Below, piece by piece: positions 1-9,347 of a stretch of DNA of 64,000 nt (its first letter is position 1; each line of letters opens with the position of its first letter). Under the pieces are notes generated by a model. That model saw only the letters and a program-made list of their open reading frames with translations, did not search any database and was not told the origin of the DNA. The translations under genes were made by a program, and so were the position numbers. The stretch lies in the NCBI GenBank assembly GCA_009733575.1, contig ML769410.1, positions 220,343 through 284,342 on the forward strand, read 5' to 3'. This stretch comes from Gymnopus androsaceus JB14 (taxonomy: Eukaryota > Basidiomycota > Agaricomycetes > Agaricales > Omphalotaceae).

Positions 1-429
1 AAAGTAGTTCTTATACAAAGAGGTAGCATCGGATGTGGGTTCGGAAGCGAAGCAGTCAGTATGTTCCAAAGAAACGAGTAGAGCGCCGACGTACCTTTTG
101 TGACCACTATGGACGGAGAGGACATATTATTGCGGCTTCATTGCGGAGGGGTTATATTTGAGTTAAGCGGAGCTAACGGAGAGCCCGCGGTAAAAGCCTC
201 AGAATCGAAGGGAGCGTACCCTAGCGTACCATCATGTCATACTAGTTATACCACTTTTAAGCCAACGATACACAGAGAGAAGAGAAGAAACAATGTATAC
301 CATTTAATAGAATGGTCACCATTAGAGGACGAGAAGACGTTTCTCACCCTAATTGGACACGGAGGTTTAATGTTCACTGAACCTCGAATTAGCATGGCTA
401 CAGGGTTCATTCACGGTGAATGATTTTGC
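1..429. other. Left edge, no gene recognised
   Basis: I see no supported gene here. A short open frame (100-423) has no recognisable domain, no splice context and no similarity to the repeated unit that follows. The tandem unit shared with 17.46 kb and 22.23 kb begins only at about 430. Confidence 0.4.
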
Positions 430-2273
430 CAAAGCTTGAAGTCTTGAATCTGCAGCACTAGAGAAGCGAAAGGAAAAGGCGCTAAGTTTGGCGCCCACCT
501 AGATTCTCGTCCTGAACGCCCATCATCCAACGTCTTCTAGCACCAGATATAAACGACGCCGAACCATATGAAGAGAGGCCCGAATTTCGTTTAAATTACC
601 TCGATACAACTCGGAACGAACCACGAAATCGCACTGGATATATTCTGAAGCCTTGAAAGTTATTTAATGTTCAAGTGGGTGTCTATTGTAGGTAAGAGAC
701 CGTGCCCGAGATTGAATGTTCATCAATTATGTCCCAGGAACGAAACCTCCGAATTCCAATGTCGACTCATAAATCTTCCTCCTTGCTATCGACACTCACT
801 GGCATCTCAACATATCTTCTTCGGTACAAAATTAGGATTGACAATTTCTTCGAAGAGAAGGAAAGAAAGGTCTCGAGCAAAGCCAGACCCGAGGTGAATA
901 TCCTAATAATTATCGACAGAATCTATGCTTATCATATCCACTTGCCTTCTAGCTACTGCTACCTTCGAACTAGCCTAGGCAAACCTCAAAATTCTTCATC
1001 TGTCCCTGATGAGCCTCCACGTACGCCACACCACTGCGCTCACTGATAACGATGATCTAGAGAGTCCCACTCCTCACCCTCCTGCGCTGCTCCTGCTGCA
1101 CCAGCATCAGGTGCTGCCTCTCCTCATTCTACTCTACTCTCGCTTCCGGTCCACCCGTGCCCGATATCCCAATGAGCACCGAGTTATGGACAATAAGTAG
1201 GCGAGGCTGAGACGAAACGGAGACGAAGACGGAGATTGAGGTTCTGTATATCAGGTACGCTTCTTTTCTTTTTGATTCTGCTTGCTTGGTTAGTGAAAAA
1301 TTTTTTTTTTCTAGAGATCAGGACGAACGCAAGCTTCAAGCGCTTCACCTACGCAACCTCTCGTTTGCCTGTCGTTTCTCAGGGGTTGAGGAAGTGGTCT
1401 ACTTGGACACTGCGTGACGATCCCGCTGCGAAGGCTCATTCTGATGACCAATTCTCCTTGCCTGTGTGCCCACTGCGCGCCACCACCTCCCCGTACATCT
1501 TTCGTCCAGCATACTCCTCCGCCCCTCCTGTTTATGCAATGCGGAGGTACCTCCGCTACGTGAATCGTTCGACGTCAAACGAGCTGACCAGAATCAGTGT
1601 GAAGCTCAACTGTTCAACCTTCTGTGCCTCTATTAGCCTTCAGAACTTCGACCTGAAACCTCCGCGACATCATCTATGCTGGTTTCATGGGTACCAACTA
1701 GTCCCCTCGACCTCCTTTGTCGACATTTCTTCTTCCATCTCTAGGTACCACCGTCTAGATATCAGTGGAGCTTTCGCCACAGAGGCGTATAATCTGTTGA
1801 CCAGTAACAAGGGCTCGCAAGCGTTACTCCCCCACCTCCCCGATACGACTTGGTGTAATTGCTAGGTTCACGGCTAGGGAGCGGAGTGACTACGCCGGTT
1901 TCTCTTGGGCTCTCTTGGTCTCCCTCTACGTCAATCAATTCAACCAGCTCCCACCCAGTCTCCGCCTATCTGTCACACCTTTGTCAACGCTTAGCCCTCC
2001 TGCTCTTGCTCCGTCCTTTCGATGTCTAAATGACGATGGAGCTCCTGTGAGTGCCCGAGTCGCAGGGGTTATGAATTTGCGAATACGGGGGAGACGGTGT
2101 GTTGTATATCGGAGGTGTGGACGATCCTCGGAAAGATGTAGATGCATTGGGAACGTTTGGGCTGTCGCGGTTGTACGCGGACCCCGATTCATATATACCC
2201 CACAAAATCTAATTTCGATTATTTCATTGATATAGATACTTGTGCAAATAGATAATTAACCAATTGCTACATA
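430..2273 (+). repeat. Tandem unit flank, copy 1 (non-coding P450-downstream segment)
   Basis: This segment recurs, diverged, at 17.46-19.40 kb, partly at 13.49-14.75 kb (left part missing) and partly at 22.23-22.99 kb (right part missing). A TATA-like stretch (gatataaac, about 546) is conserved at 17.68 kb, so it may once have held a plus-strand gene converging on the P450. Open frames on both strands differ between copies and are interrupted, so I call no protein. Each copy lies immediately 3' of a P450 stop codon, so flank and P450 were duplicated together. Confidence 0.65.
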
Positions 2274-2296
2274 TCACCTATGAGCTTCCTCTACTA
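2274..2296 (-). pseudogene. Severed C-terminal codons of P450 copy 1
   Basis: The 23 bases match the last codons and TGA stop of P450 copies 2 (14753 onward) and 3 (19398 onward). They are separated from the rest of copy 1 (from 8871) by 6.57 kb of nested insertions. The break lies at a TA dinucleotide within a Val codon. Confidence 0.85.
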
Positions 2297-2698
2297 AGAT
2301 AGGGCTCATGGACGATGTACGCACCTACGTCATAGCTGATTTTGGCAGGGAAAACAACGAAAATCTTAATGCCACTGCAATTGGGACCAAAATCACTAGA
2401 ATGAAAGTGAAATAAGCCTTTTATGGGATAAATGCACAACTCTGTGCCGCCAGATTTTTTAATTTTTTGGAAAATATGTATCGGGTGGGTGAAGAAGTTT
2501 TAAACTTTGCGTGCCAACTGTGAGCTAATGATGTTGAAATGAAAAAATGTGGCTGCACAGAGTTGTGCATATACAGTATCTAGAGCTCCCTGCTGTCTTC
2601 AACTGACCTCCCGGTTGTTGTAGCCAGTGTCATTAAGATTTTCGTAGTTTTCTCCGCCAAATCAAAAACCACGTGACATGCGTACATCGTCCATGAGC
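2297..2698. mobile_element. TA-type MITE, major part (remainder at 8864-8870)
   Basis: Imperfect terminal inverted repeats of about 80 bases begin agatagggctcatggac at 2297 and end gtccatgagc at 2698; the missing last seven bases (cctatct) are found at 8864-8870. The element is therefore about 409 bases, split by the retrotransposon at 2699-8863. TA is duplicated at 2295-2296 and 8871-8872, as in Tc1/mariner-type elements. A second internal inverted repeat (gcacaactctgtgc near 2432 against gcacagagttgtgc near 2555) gives a nested foldback. It has no coding capacity. Confidence 0.88.
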
Positions 2699-2813
2699 AT
2701 AAGCTAGGTGCACTCTTATGAGGACTATGTATAAGTATGAGGGGAGATGGTACAGGTAGATACCAGTATCCATCAATCTTAGACTAAGGGTTTGGCTGGG
2801 GCTTGGCCCGCGC
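2699..2813 (-). repeat. Split direct repeat B2 (outer 3' end of Ngaro element)
   Basis: 115 bases identical to B1 at 3115-3229. It forms the extreme 3' end of the minus-strand element and abuts MITE sequence at 2698. Confidence 0.92.
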
Positions 2814-2974
2814 GGGTGGGCAAATTTATTTTAAAAATTTTGTAACAAACGCGCGGTCAAAGCCGGAACGTCGGAAGACGCTGGTATTAGAATTAAATAT
2901 ATATTAGTTTCTAGTTTATTTTGAACTTTTTGTTCTCAATAATCTAAGAAAAAAGCCGGGAATGGTTGGGTGGG

Positions 2975-3114
2975 AGGCTCAAAAAGACTGGTATAGGAGC
3001 GACGGCTATGAGAGTCGACTCCAAAAGGATGAAAGCGCTTAATGGCGCGCTGCCGACTCTCAAGCCGTGCTTAGCTTATCCTATGATAAGCGCGCTCTGC
3101 TAGCTTATCGCGGA
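2975..3114 (-). repeat. Split direct repeat A2
   Basis: 140 bases identical to A1 at 8724-8863. It contains stem-loop potential (ggctatgagagtcg with cgactctcaagcc; gcttatc with gataagc). It lies directly against B1, and 161 unique bases (2814-2974) separate it from B2. Confidence 0.92.
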
Positions 3115-3229
3115 ATAAGCTAGGTGCACTCTTATGAGGACTATGTATAAGTATGAGGGGAGATGGTACAGGTAGATACCAGTATCCATCAATCTTAGAC
3201 TAAGGGTTTGGCTGGGGCTTGGCCCGCGC
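3115..3229 (-). repeat. Split direct repeat B1
   Basis: Identical to B2. It lies just downstream of the tyrosine-recombinase frame and touches A2, giving the internal B-A junction expected to act as the recombination substrate. Confidence 0.92.
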
Positions 3230-3407
3230 TCCCGCCCGTGGACTCCGAGTGCTCGTAGCCCCAACCAGAGCAGAGCTCCAACCCGAGAGCACAAGGAGGA
3301 GACCAGCCGTAGGGGAAACGGGTCAAACCCCAAACAGAGGTATGCTCTGGTAAAGTCAGGAAGTTAATACTATTCATATGCAATGGTGAGAGCGTAAAAC
3401 AATCGAA

Positions 3408-4865
3408 TTACTCCAGGTCGATATTGATACCGTTAATACATGCGTTAATTACTGAGTCTGGTATTTTGTGGGTTTTTTGGAAATCGTCAATGGAGGTTTT
3501 CAGCCTCGAGATCTGAGAAGAATCGTATGCTTTGAGTATGTGAACAGGTAAAATGTCCTCGAATCGTCTCCAATATATGAGAAAAGCCAGCGAGGTCCAA
3601 CCGCCGACTGCAGCAACAACCTCAGGAGATACGCCTGCTAGCAGGAGCTCAACAGCACCGCCGATGCGAAAACTGTGTCCCTGGACCAGTGGAAATCCCT
3701 TATCAGACCAGATTTTCTCGCAAAAGGTGAGGAATACGGATTTGACCATATGGTGTGGTTGACCATGGTCGTCGACGTATGCGAACAAGGAGAAGTCGTC
3801 GGGAATTCTGGCATTGGCCCTGACATGCATCTGCATGGCGTTAAACGGGCAGAACAGTTTAAGTGTCGCTGTCTGGGCCGTGGCGGTGACTGTAGCTCCA
3901 ACCTGTTTCGTTGTTTTGGTCCAAGGGATGTGGAAGGACACGGCCTTGGGTGAGTTGTCGGGATGACGGGAGAATAGGATGTGGGTAGAACGGATTGCAT
4001 GGTAGGTGGGGTTAAAGGCTGCAATGGATTTGACGGTGAGCTCCCCAAGTCTGCGGCAGCCCCAGAAGGCATTACACGCGACGGCCCAGATGGAGCAATG
4101 AAAAGGTATGGAGAATTTGAGCGCAAGGAAAAGCGCGAGCATATGGTTAATCGATATGGGATTGCGGATTGGGCGTTTATGGATAGCACCAGAGACGCGA
4201 GCACCTGCTCTAGCGAAACGGATGAGCCTTGAATCGGCGGGCCAGGGGGCACCTTTGAGTTCGTGCCAAGCTCGGAGAGCCGACAACCAGTTCTTGGCGC
4301 AAGACCCGCTGACTTTCCCCATATGATATCCTAGGAAACCCACTATAAGGTGTTCATTGGCAGGCATGCGCTGGTCCTCCGAGATGTCCAGCATGTCGCA
4401 AAATTGGTTGAATCGAAGAAGCCCTGCGCCGTAGGCCTCCTTGGTTGAGTCCGCGAGTCCTGCTATGGCCAGCTTTTCGCCCCACTCTATGACTTCAGGA
4501 GGAAGTATAAGGGAACGCTCAGAGCGTTTTGAGTTGGCGTAGGGACTGCTCCATGCATGGATTCGGTCTTTGGCGCGGACATTGGGTCGAAGCTCGTTGT
4601 GTGTGATAGAGCAGCCCGATTTGGGACGCCTGGTGGCGAGTTCAGAAAGAATGCAGTTGGGGTTGCGGAAATTAGGATGGTTTGTGGTAGATGTAGGGAT
4701 CGTGGACAGCGCGATTGCGGGAGCGTAGCGGGAGAATGAGCGGCCAAAAACATTATGAGGGCGGTTTGTTGGATTGGGGATGGTTTTTGTTGGAGATGGT
4801 GGTTTTTTGTGGTTGCGGTTTCGAAGAGGATCCGAAACGGCTATAGAGAGATACATTGGAGACAT
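3408..4865 (-). CDS. Ngaro-type tyrosine recombinase
   Basis: A 485-aa uninterrupted frame. The C-terminal half is a phage-integrase-like tyrosine recombinase: an Arg in the GCRRLGEL box (residues 271/272), the H-x-x-R box HSFRIGGA (His397, Arg400) and the nucleophile in FLIYWRR (Tyr431). Residues 120-235 look like the helical core-binding domain; the first 110 residues are proline- and asparagine-rich and low in complexity. The enzyme would insert the circular cDNA into the genome without target duplication. It is the last frame of the element, separate from the RT frame, and unlike RT/RNase H it shows no lesion, so it may still be active. The start is the first ATG; one within the low-complexity region cannot be excluded. 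Confidence 0.9.
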   Translation of the reverse strand: MSPMYLSIAVSDPLRNRNHKKPPSPTKTIPNPTNRPHNVFGRSFSRYAPAIALSTIPTSTTNHPNFRNPNCILSELATRRPKSGCSITHNELRPNVRAKDRIHAWSSPYANSKRSERSLILPPEVIEWGEKLAIAGLADSTKEAYGAGLLRFNQFCDMLDISEDQRMPANEHLIVGFLGYHMGKVSGSCAKNWLSALRAWHELKGAPWPADSRLIRFARAGARVSGAIHKRPIRNPISINHMLALFLALKFSIPFHCSIWAVACNAFWGCRRLGELTVKSIAAFNPTYHAIRSTHILFSRHPDNSPKAVSFHIPWTKTTKQVGATVTATAQTATLKLFCPFNAMQMHVRANARIPDDFSLFAYVDDHGQPHHMVKSVFLTFCEKIWSDKGFPLVQGHSFRIGGAVELLLAGVSPEVVAAVGGWTSLAFLIYWRRFEDILPVHILKAYDSSQISRLKTSIDDFQKTHKIPDSVINACINGINIDLE

Positions 4866-4988
4866 AAAAGTCTCCGGAGCTAGTCACTCCGTGGCTTTGA
4901 GGGGGGCATAGTACTAGCGGAGGTGGTGGTTTATGTTCAAGAGAGTATTGATTATGTGAGTAAGCGGGATACAAATAGCGTATCTATA

Positions 4989-7369
4989 CTAGATGCGTAC
5001 GATGGCCTCGACGAGTTCGTCAGGTAATAAATTAGAATATGGTATCCGGGTCTCATCAGAACCCATAATGCCCCTCGACAGAGAGTCGGCGGGGTTGTCA
5101 GCGGTAGCAATATAACGATTTTTGGTTTCAATCATTTTACAAGAGTAGTATGGGTTCCAATCAAAGTGAAGTGAGGGTAGCAAATGTGCGGCGAACAGAT
5201 AGGTTGATCCATCGATTGGGACTGCGCTGCTTAAGCATTGCCCCGATTGTGCCTTGGTTGTCCGAGTGGATTAGTAGATAAGCGTTGTGGAAGCCCATTG
5301 CTTCGAGGAAATATACGACGAGCTCGATAGCGAGCGTCTCGAGCCAGCAGATGTCACGTCCCTCGATCTTCCAGTCATCTGTTAAACGGAAAGCTGCCCA
5401 ATGGCCCTGGATCCAGAAACCGATTCCCCAATCGGTGGATGCGTCCGCGTATATTTCGAGATTAATGAGTGGGCCTCGGGGACGTAACTGGCGGTATATG
5501 AGAGGGTCCGAAAGTCTATCTGACCACCAAACCAGTTCCTTTACCAGGGCGGTGGTCAGGAACTTCCCCTTCTCGAGTTCTCGTCCACGGTAAGAAGCCA
5601 TGAAGTTGGATATCGTCGGGAAGGTGTGAACGTCCTTCGGTGTGGACGAATGTGGTGTAGCAGAGGGTGCCGTGGATTATTTCGACCGAGTTAAGTGGGG
5701 CCCTCAGCTGTTTGGGGTCAGGGAGAGGTTCGCTGGTGACGGTGGGAGGTGTATGGGAGGTTGGTGGGTCATTAGAATCAGTGGTGGTTATGGACGTCCG
5801 TGCTGATTTCGGACCGAATTTTGCGAGGAAAAGCTTGATACGGTGGAGGTATTTGAGTCGTTTTTCCTCCGGGAGACTGACCCGTTTAAGGGGAATGTTC
5901 CAAAGTAGGCCTATGTATATGAAGATATTGATGAAGAAAGGGTCGCCTTTCTTCTGAGGGGGATGGAAAGGGGTGCCGAGTGGGTTGATAGATTCGAGGA
6001 CTGCCTCTCGGTCGTATGCGTATTCGAAGTTGACTGGGTCTGCGTCGGGATTGATGGGGACGCGGAAAACTGCCAAGTCGTCTTCGATCTTGGCTATGGG
6101 AAAGACACCTTTGGCAAATAAGATGTCTCGGACAGCGGCGGAGATCATTCCTGAACAGCTGCTGGCGCCCGCCCATCCAAAACAATCGCACATATCAATC
6201 CAGAATTCGCCCTTTTCGTCGCAGACTACGAGGAATTGCTTGTGGTTGGGGTTGACTGGGACAGTCCGGTGGAATTTGATAATGTCCATGGTACATGCCT
6301 GCGTACCCGGCGGAGCGTAGATAATCTTTAGATTTTTGAAATAAAACAAAATAAATTAGTATTCTGACTTCCAGTTGGAGCAGTTATAATTGCGAGACAG
6401 CTATGACCAGTTGGCCCAGCAAGCGTAAAGCCAAGACCAGTTGGTCTGGCACAATACCACCCCCCATGGTAAAGATAGCGCTGCAGCCAGTTGGCTGAGC
6501 GAATAGTACAGTACCACCATCATGGTAAGGATATAGCTACGACCAGTTGGCCGAGCGAATGGTACAATACCACTATAGTGGTAAGGATATAGCTGCGGCC
6601 AGTTGGCCGAGCGGAAGGTACAATACCACTATTGTGGTAAGGATATAGCTGCGACCAGTTGGCCGAGCGGGGGGGTACAATACCAGCACCGTGGTAAGGA
6701 TATAGCTGCGACCAGTTGGCCGAGCGAGGGAAGGGAATGAAATTATAAAATAGATAGACTCACAAATTCTGCAACGTCACTGGCTGAGTCGAATGTGGTG
6801 GGGAACAACTCCTTCTGAACGTATGAATTGACGGATGGAGTTGTTCTGCCCTGCGAGTCTTTCCCTCCCTTGGACAAGTTGCGGCAGACTCTCAACTTTG
6901 GCACCTGATCTGGTCCCTGCGTCGATTCTGCCACAATAAGCGGTGAGGCCACGAATGGTCCGCGGAGTATCTGTTCCACTTGCTGTTTGGAGAAAGGACC
7001 TGCCATCCGACCCGCCGTTGATTCCTCTTCAATGTATTTCCGCACAGCTATTGGATGTTTAGAGACTGAGGAGTGGTTGGGGATGATGATGGTTTCCGTG
7101 AGGGCTGGGACGTCGCCGAGGGGAAAACCGTTTCTGAGATAGTTGAGCAGGATGGAATATCGGTCGGATAGGCCGTAGATTGCGAGTTCGATAAAGAAAG
7201 CGTTGATATCGTATGGGGTGATAATTCTCTCGAATAGCTCGTTCTCGAAAGTCGTTGAATTAGTGAGCGGGTAACGGGGAATTATAATTGGGGAGAAATC
7301 GTGGAACGGTAAATGGCCAGGTCTGAAGAATGAATCAAGTTGACGTTGGGCAGGAGGGGTCGCGTGCAT
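4989..7369 (-). pseudogene. Ngaro reverse transcriptase/RNase H, two frameshifts, one intron
   Basis: Start taken at the ATG at 7369, overlapping the end of gag by 35 bases. Exon 1 is 7369-6764; exon 2 starts at 6325 after a GT-AG intron (6326-6763), and phase is kept. Exon 2 carries the RT palm: TMDIIKFHRTVPVNP, then DMCDCFGWAGASSCSG, then the catalytic IEDDLAVF. A 1-base shift near 5615 moves the frame to the RNase H part (EIYADASTDWGIGFW, LETLAIEL, HSDNQGTIGA), and a second shift near 5175 moves it to the last part (IATADNPADSLSRG), ending at 4989. Catalytic residues are present, but the polyprotein is broken at two places unless one shift is programmed. Residues 8-15 read QRQLDSFF, fitting the PCNA-interacting motif Q-x-x-L-x-x-F-F. 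Confidence 0.85.
6326..6763 (-). repeat. Intron of the RT gene filled by a roughly 60-base minisatellite
   Basis: About six imperfect units, with core gaccagttggccgagcg plus an ataccac...gtggta hairpin and ggatatagct, run from about 6400 to 6727. They lie within a phase-preserving intron (donor GTGAGT at 6763, acceptor TAAAG at 6326). The last four units are close to identical, the first ones more diverged. Confidence 0.8.
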
Positions 7370-8687
7370 AGTGGGAGCCCCCGCAAAGTGAACAGATGTG
7401 AGCTGAGGAGTGGCAGCCCTTTTGGCATTTGCCCCAGCAATTGAACGCAACACAGATGACCGTGTTGTTAGGTGAGAGGAGTTGCCCCTTGACCGATTTG
7501 GCAAAGGGGAACTTCCCATGCATACCTTGGTCGTTGAGTTTGTGTCCCAGGAGGCCGCAGCCAACGCAGCGAGGTCTGGGACCGACCTTGCTGCCCTCCA
7601 GAAAGGGCATTGGGCCCGAGGGATGAGGGTTGTCGCGGATGTACGGCTTTGCCTGATGCTTGTTTGAAGAAGTGAACGGGGGTGTGAAGTTGCGTGACTG
7701 CCTAGCTAGGATTATCTCCGCATCCGATATGGCCTGAACTCGTGTCCAGGCTGTATCGTATGCCGCTTGTGTGTACTCCGTATCCCGTTGGAGGTGGGCG
7801 CTCCGCAACTTCTCCTCATGAATCTTCCAAATTCGAAAGAGGAGTTCGGAATCTTCATGGTAGAGGAAATATGCGAAGTGCTTGGCAAAGAAGAGTGGAC
7901 GTGAAGCGAGAGCGCCGTCGGCGTACCGTGCTACCATGAATTGGTAGTAGAAGTCCGAGGTATTCTGGAATTGTTGGAATGTGAAGGATGGCTCGTCAAT
8001 GGGCTTGCCCGCCCCCATCAGTTTCTTTAACAGTTCGGCTGTATTCAGGATGATGGGTTTGTCTGCGATGTGGGAGAGCTTGATAGTGGGAATCAATGCG
8101 ATATTAGCATTAATCCACGCGAGGTTGGAGGGAAGGAAGCATTGGAAAGGAATGTTGTGCTTGTATTTGGCCGTGAGGAGCATTATCTCGGGAAAGACCG
8201 CCGTCGGAGCAGCTGTTGGGTCGATAGAGGATAGGATGATGTCTGGTTCGCGAGTGAGGGCGGCGGTAGCAATGCGTTGAGCATCCTGCTGCCTGGAAAC
8301 TGTTCTGACCCGAATTTCTTCTTCAATCCTCTCCGTCTCGTTCAAATCGTTCATGATTCCAATAGATATAACGTTGAGGAGCGGTTTAAAGCTCCGGAAG
8401 AGATCCTGGTCGCGTCTGACCATATGAAACTCCTCGTCTAGGATAGATATGGCGGATTCCGCGTCTGATTCGGGATCACTCTCAGCAGCTGTGAGTTGTT
8501 TCATAATACGAGCATCGTTGCGGGCAGCGATATCGTAGTTGGCCTTAATACGGATGCCCAGCGTGAGCCTTCTGAGACTAGCGATGATATTAGGAGACTT
8601 GTGCGTTTTAGGTATGCGTGCAGGATTGTCCAACGATGTGTCGTGGGGAAGGAAGTTTGAATTTGGTCTCAGGGTGAAGGAAACCAT
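7335..8687 (-). CDS. Ngaro Gag-like protein with C-terminal zinc knuckles
   Basis: A 450-aa frame beginning 36 bases inside the A1 repeat boundary, so the leader is very short. The N-terminal and middle part is helical without a known motif. The C-terminus carries Cys/His clusters: CVGCGLLGHK, then CVAFNCWGKCQKGC, HSSAHICSLCGGSHYARDPSC. Such fingers bind nucleic acid in Gag-like proteins of DIRS-superfamily elements. The last codons overlap the RT start in another frame, suggesting reinitiation or frameshifting for RT expression. No internal stops. Its role as a structural protein packaging the template RNA is inferred from position and fingers. Confidence 0.82.
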   Translation of the reverse strand: MVSFTLRPNSNFLPHDTSLDNPARIPKTHKSPNIIASLRRLTLGIRIKANYDIAARNDARIMKQLTAAESDPESDAESAISILDEEFHMVRRDQDLFRSFKPLLNVISIGIMNDLNETERIEEEIRVRTVSRQQDAQRIATAALTREPDIILSSIDPTAAPTAVFPEIMLLTAKYKHNIPFQCFLPSNLAWINANIALIPTIKLSHIADKPIILNTAELLKKLMGAGKPIDEPSFTFQQFQNTSDFYYQFMVARYADGALASRPLFFAKHFAYFLYHEDSELLFRIWKIHEEKLRSAHLQRDTEYTQAAYDTAWTRVQAISDAEIILARQSRNFTPPFTSSNKHQAKPYIRDNPHPSGPMPFLEGSKVGPRPRCVGCGLLGHKLNDQGMHGKFPFAKSVKGQLLSPNNTVICVAFNCWGKCQKGCHSSAHICSLCGGSHYARDPSCPTST

Positions 8688-8723
8688 GTAGGGACAAAGC
8701 TCAGATAGTAGAAAAGTGTAGAT

Positions 8724-8863
8724 AGGCTCAAAAAGACTGGTATAGGAGCGACGGCTATGAGAGTCGACTCCAAAAGGATGAAAGCGCTTAATGGCGCGCT
8801 GCCGACTCTCAAGCCGTGCTTAGCTTATCCTATGATAAGCGCGCTCTGCTAGCTTATCGCGGA
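8724..8863 (-). repeat. Split direct repeat A1 (outer 5' end of Ngaro element)
   Basis: 140 bases identical to A2. It forms the 5' end of the minus-strand element, with the gag ATG 36 bases downstream. It is bordered at 8864 by the last seven bases of the interrupted MITE. Confidence 0.92.
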
Positions 8864-9347
8864 CCTATCTTATTGCACGTGCTTTCGCTGTGCGGGGAAC
8901 CAAAGTAAAGTTAAACGGCTTCAAATGGCTAGCACGATATCACGATTTAGCACACAACTACTCCAAATGAAGAGAATCGACACGTACTCCACGATCCCGC
9001 TATCAAATTCAACCGCTGGAGTGATCTCCATCCCATTGGCGTCCTTTGCCTTTCCAATCTTACATGTCGCCAAAATCATCGCCATTGTGATCCAAAGAGT
9101 AGACTCTGCCAGGAACCTCCCCGGACATATTCTGTAAAGATACCTATCAACAAAATTCGACTCCACAACCTAATGTAACTCACCTACGACCAAACCCAAA
9201 TGGTGATAGGTATGGCTCCTCCCTCCCCCCTTGAGACTTGGGAATGAAGCGGTCGGGATTGAAACTGGTTGCATCCTTATATATGTGCTCATGCAATCCC
9301 ATCCCTCTTATATTGGCGAAAACAATGGATCCGGCAGGGATAAACAT

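Larger units (their letters stand above)
2699..8863 (-). mobile_element. Ngaro/PAT-type tyrosine-recombinase retrotransposon, complete ends
   Basis: The element has split direct repeats in the order A1-ORFs-B1-A2-B2 read on the minus strand: A1 8724-8863, B1 3115-3229, A2 2975-3114, B2 2699-2813. B1 abuts A2 directly, so joining the two outer ends in a circle recreates the B1/A2 junction, the hallmark of PAT and Ngaro elements. Between the repeats lie gag, reverse transcriptase/RNase H and a tyrosine recombinase, with no integrase, protease or methyltransferase seen. There is no target duplication, as expected for recombinase-mediated insertion. The repeat pairs are identical by eye, implying a recent insertion, yet the RT/RNase H frame carries two shifts. 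It is inserted in the right inverted repeat of a MITE. Confidence 0.93.

Noticed and set aside
1236..1865. 209-aa plus-strand frame in the tandem flank
   Set aside because: The frame is not kept in the copies at 13.5 and 18.5 kb and has no domain, so it is probably chance within a duplicated segment.
6400..6727. CRISPR-like array
   Set aside because: Units are contiguous imperfect tandem repeats without unique spacers, in a eukaryotic intron.
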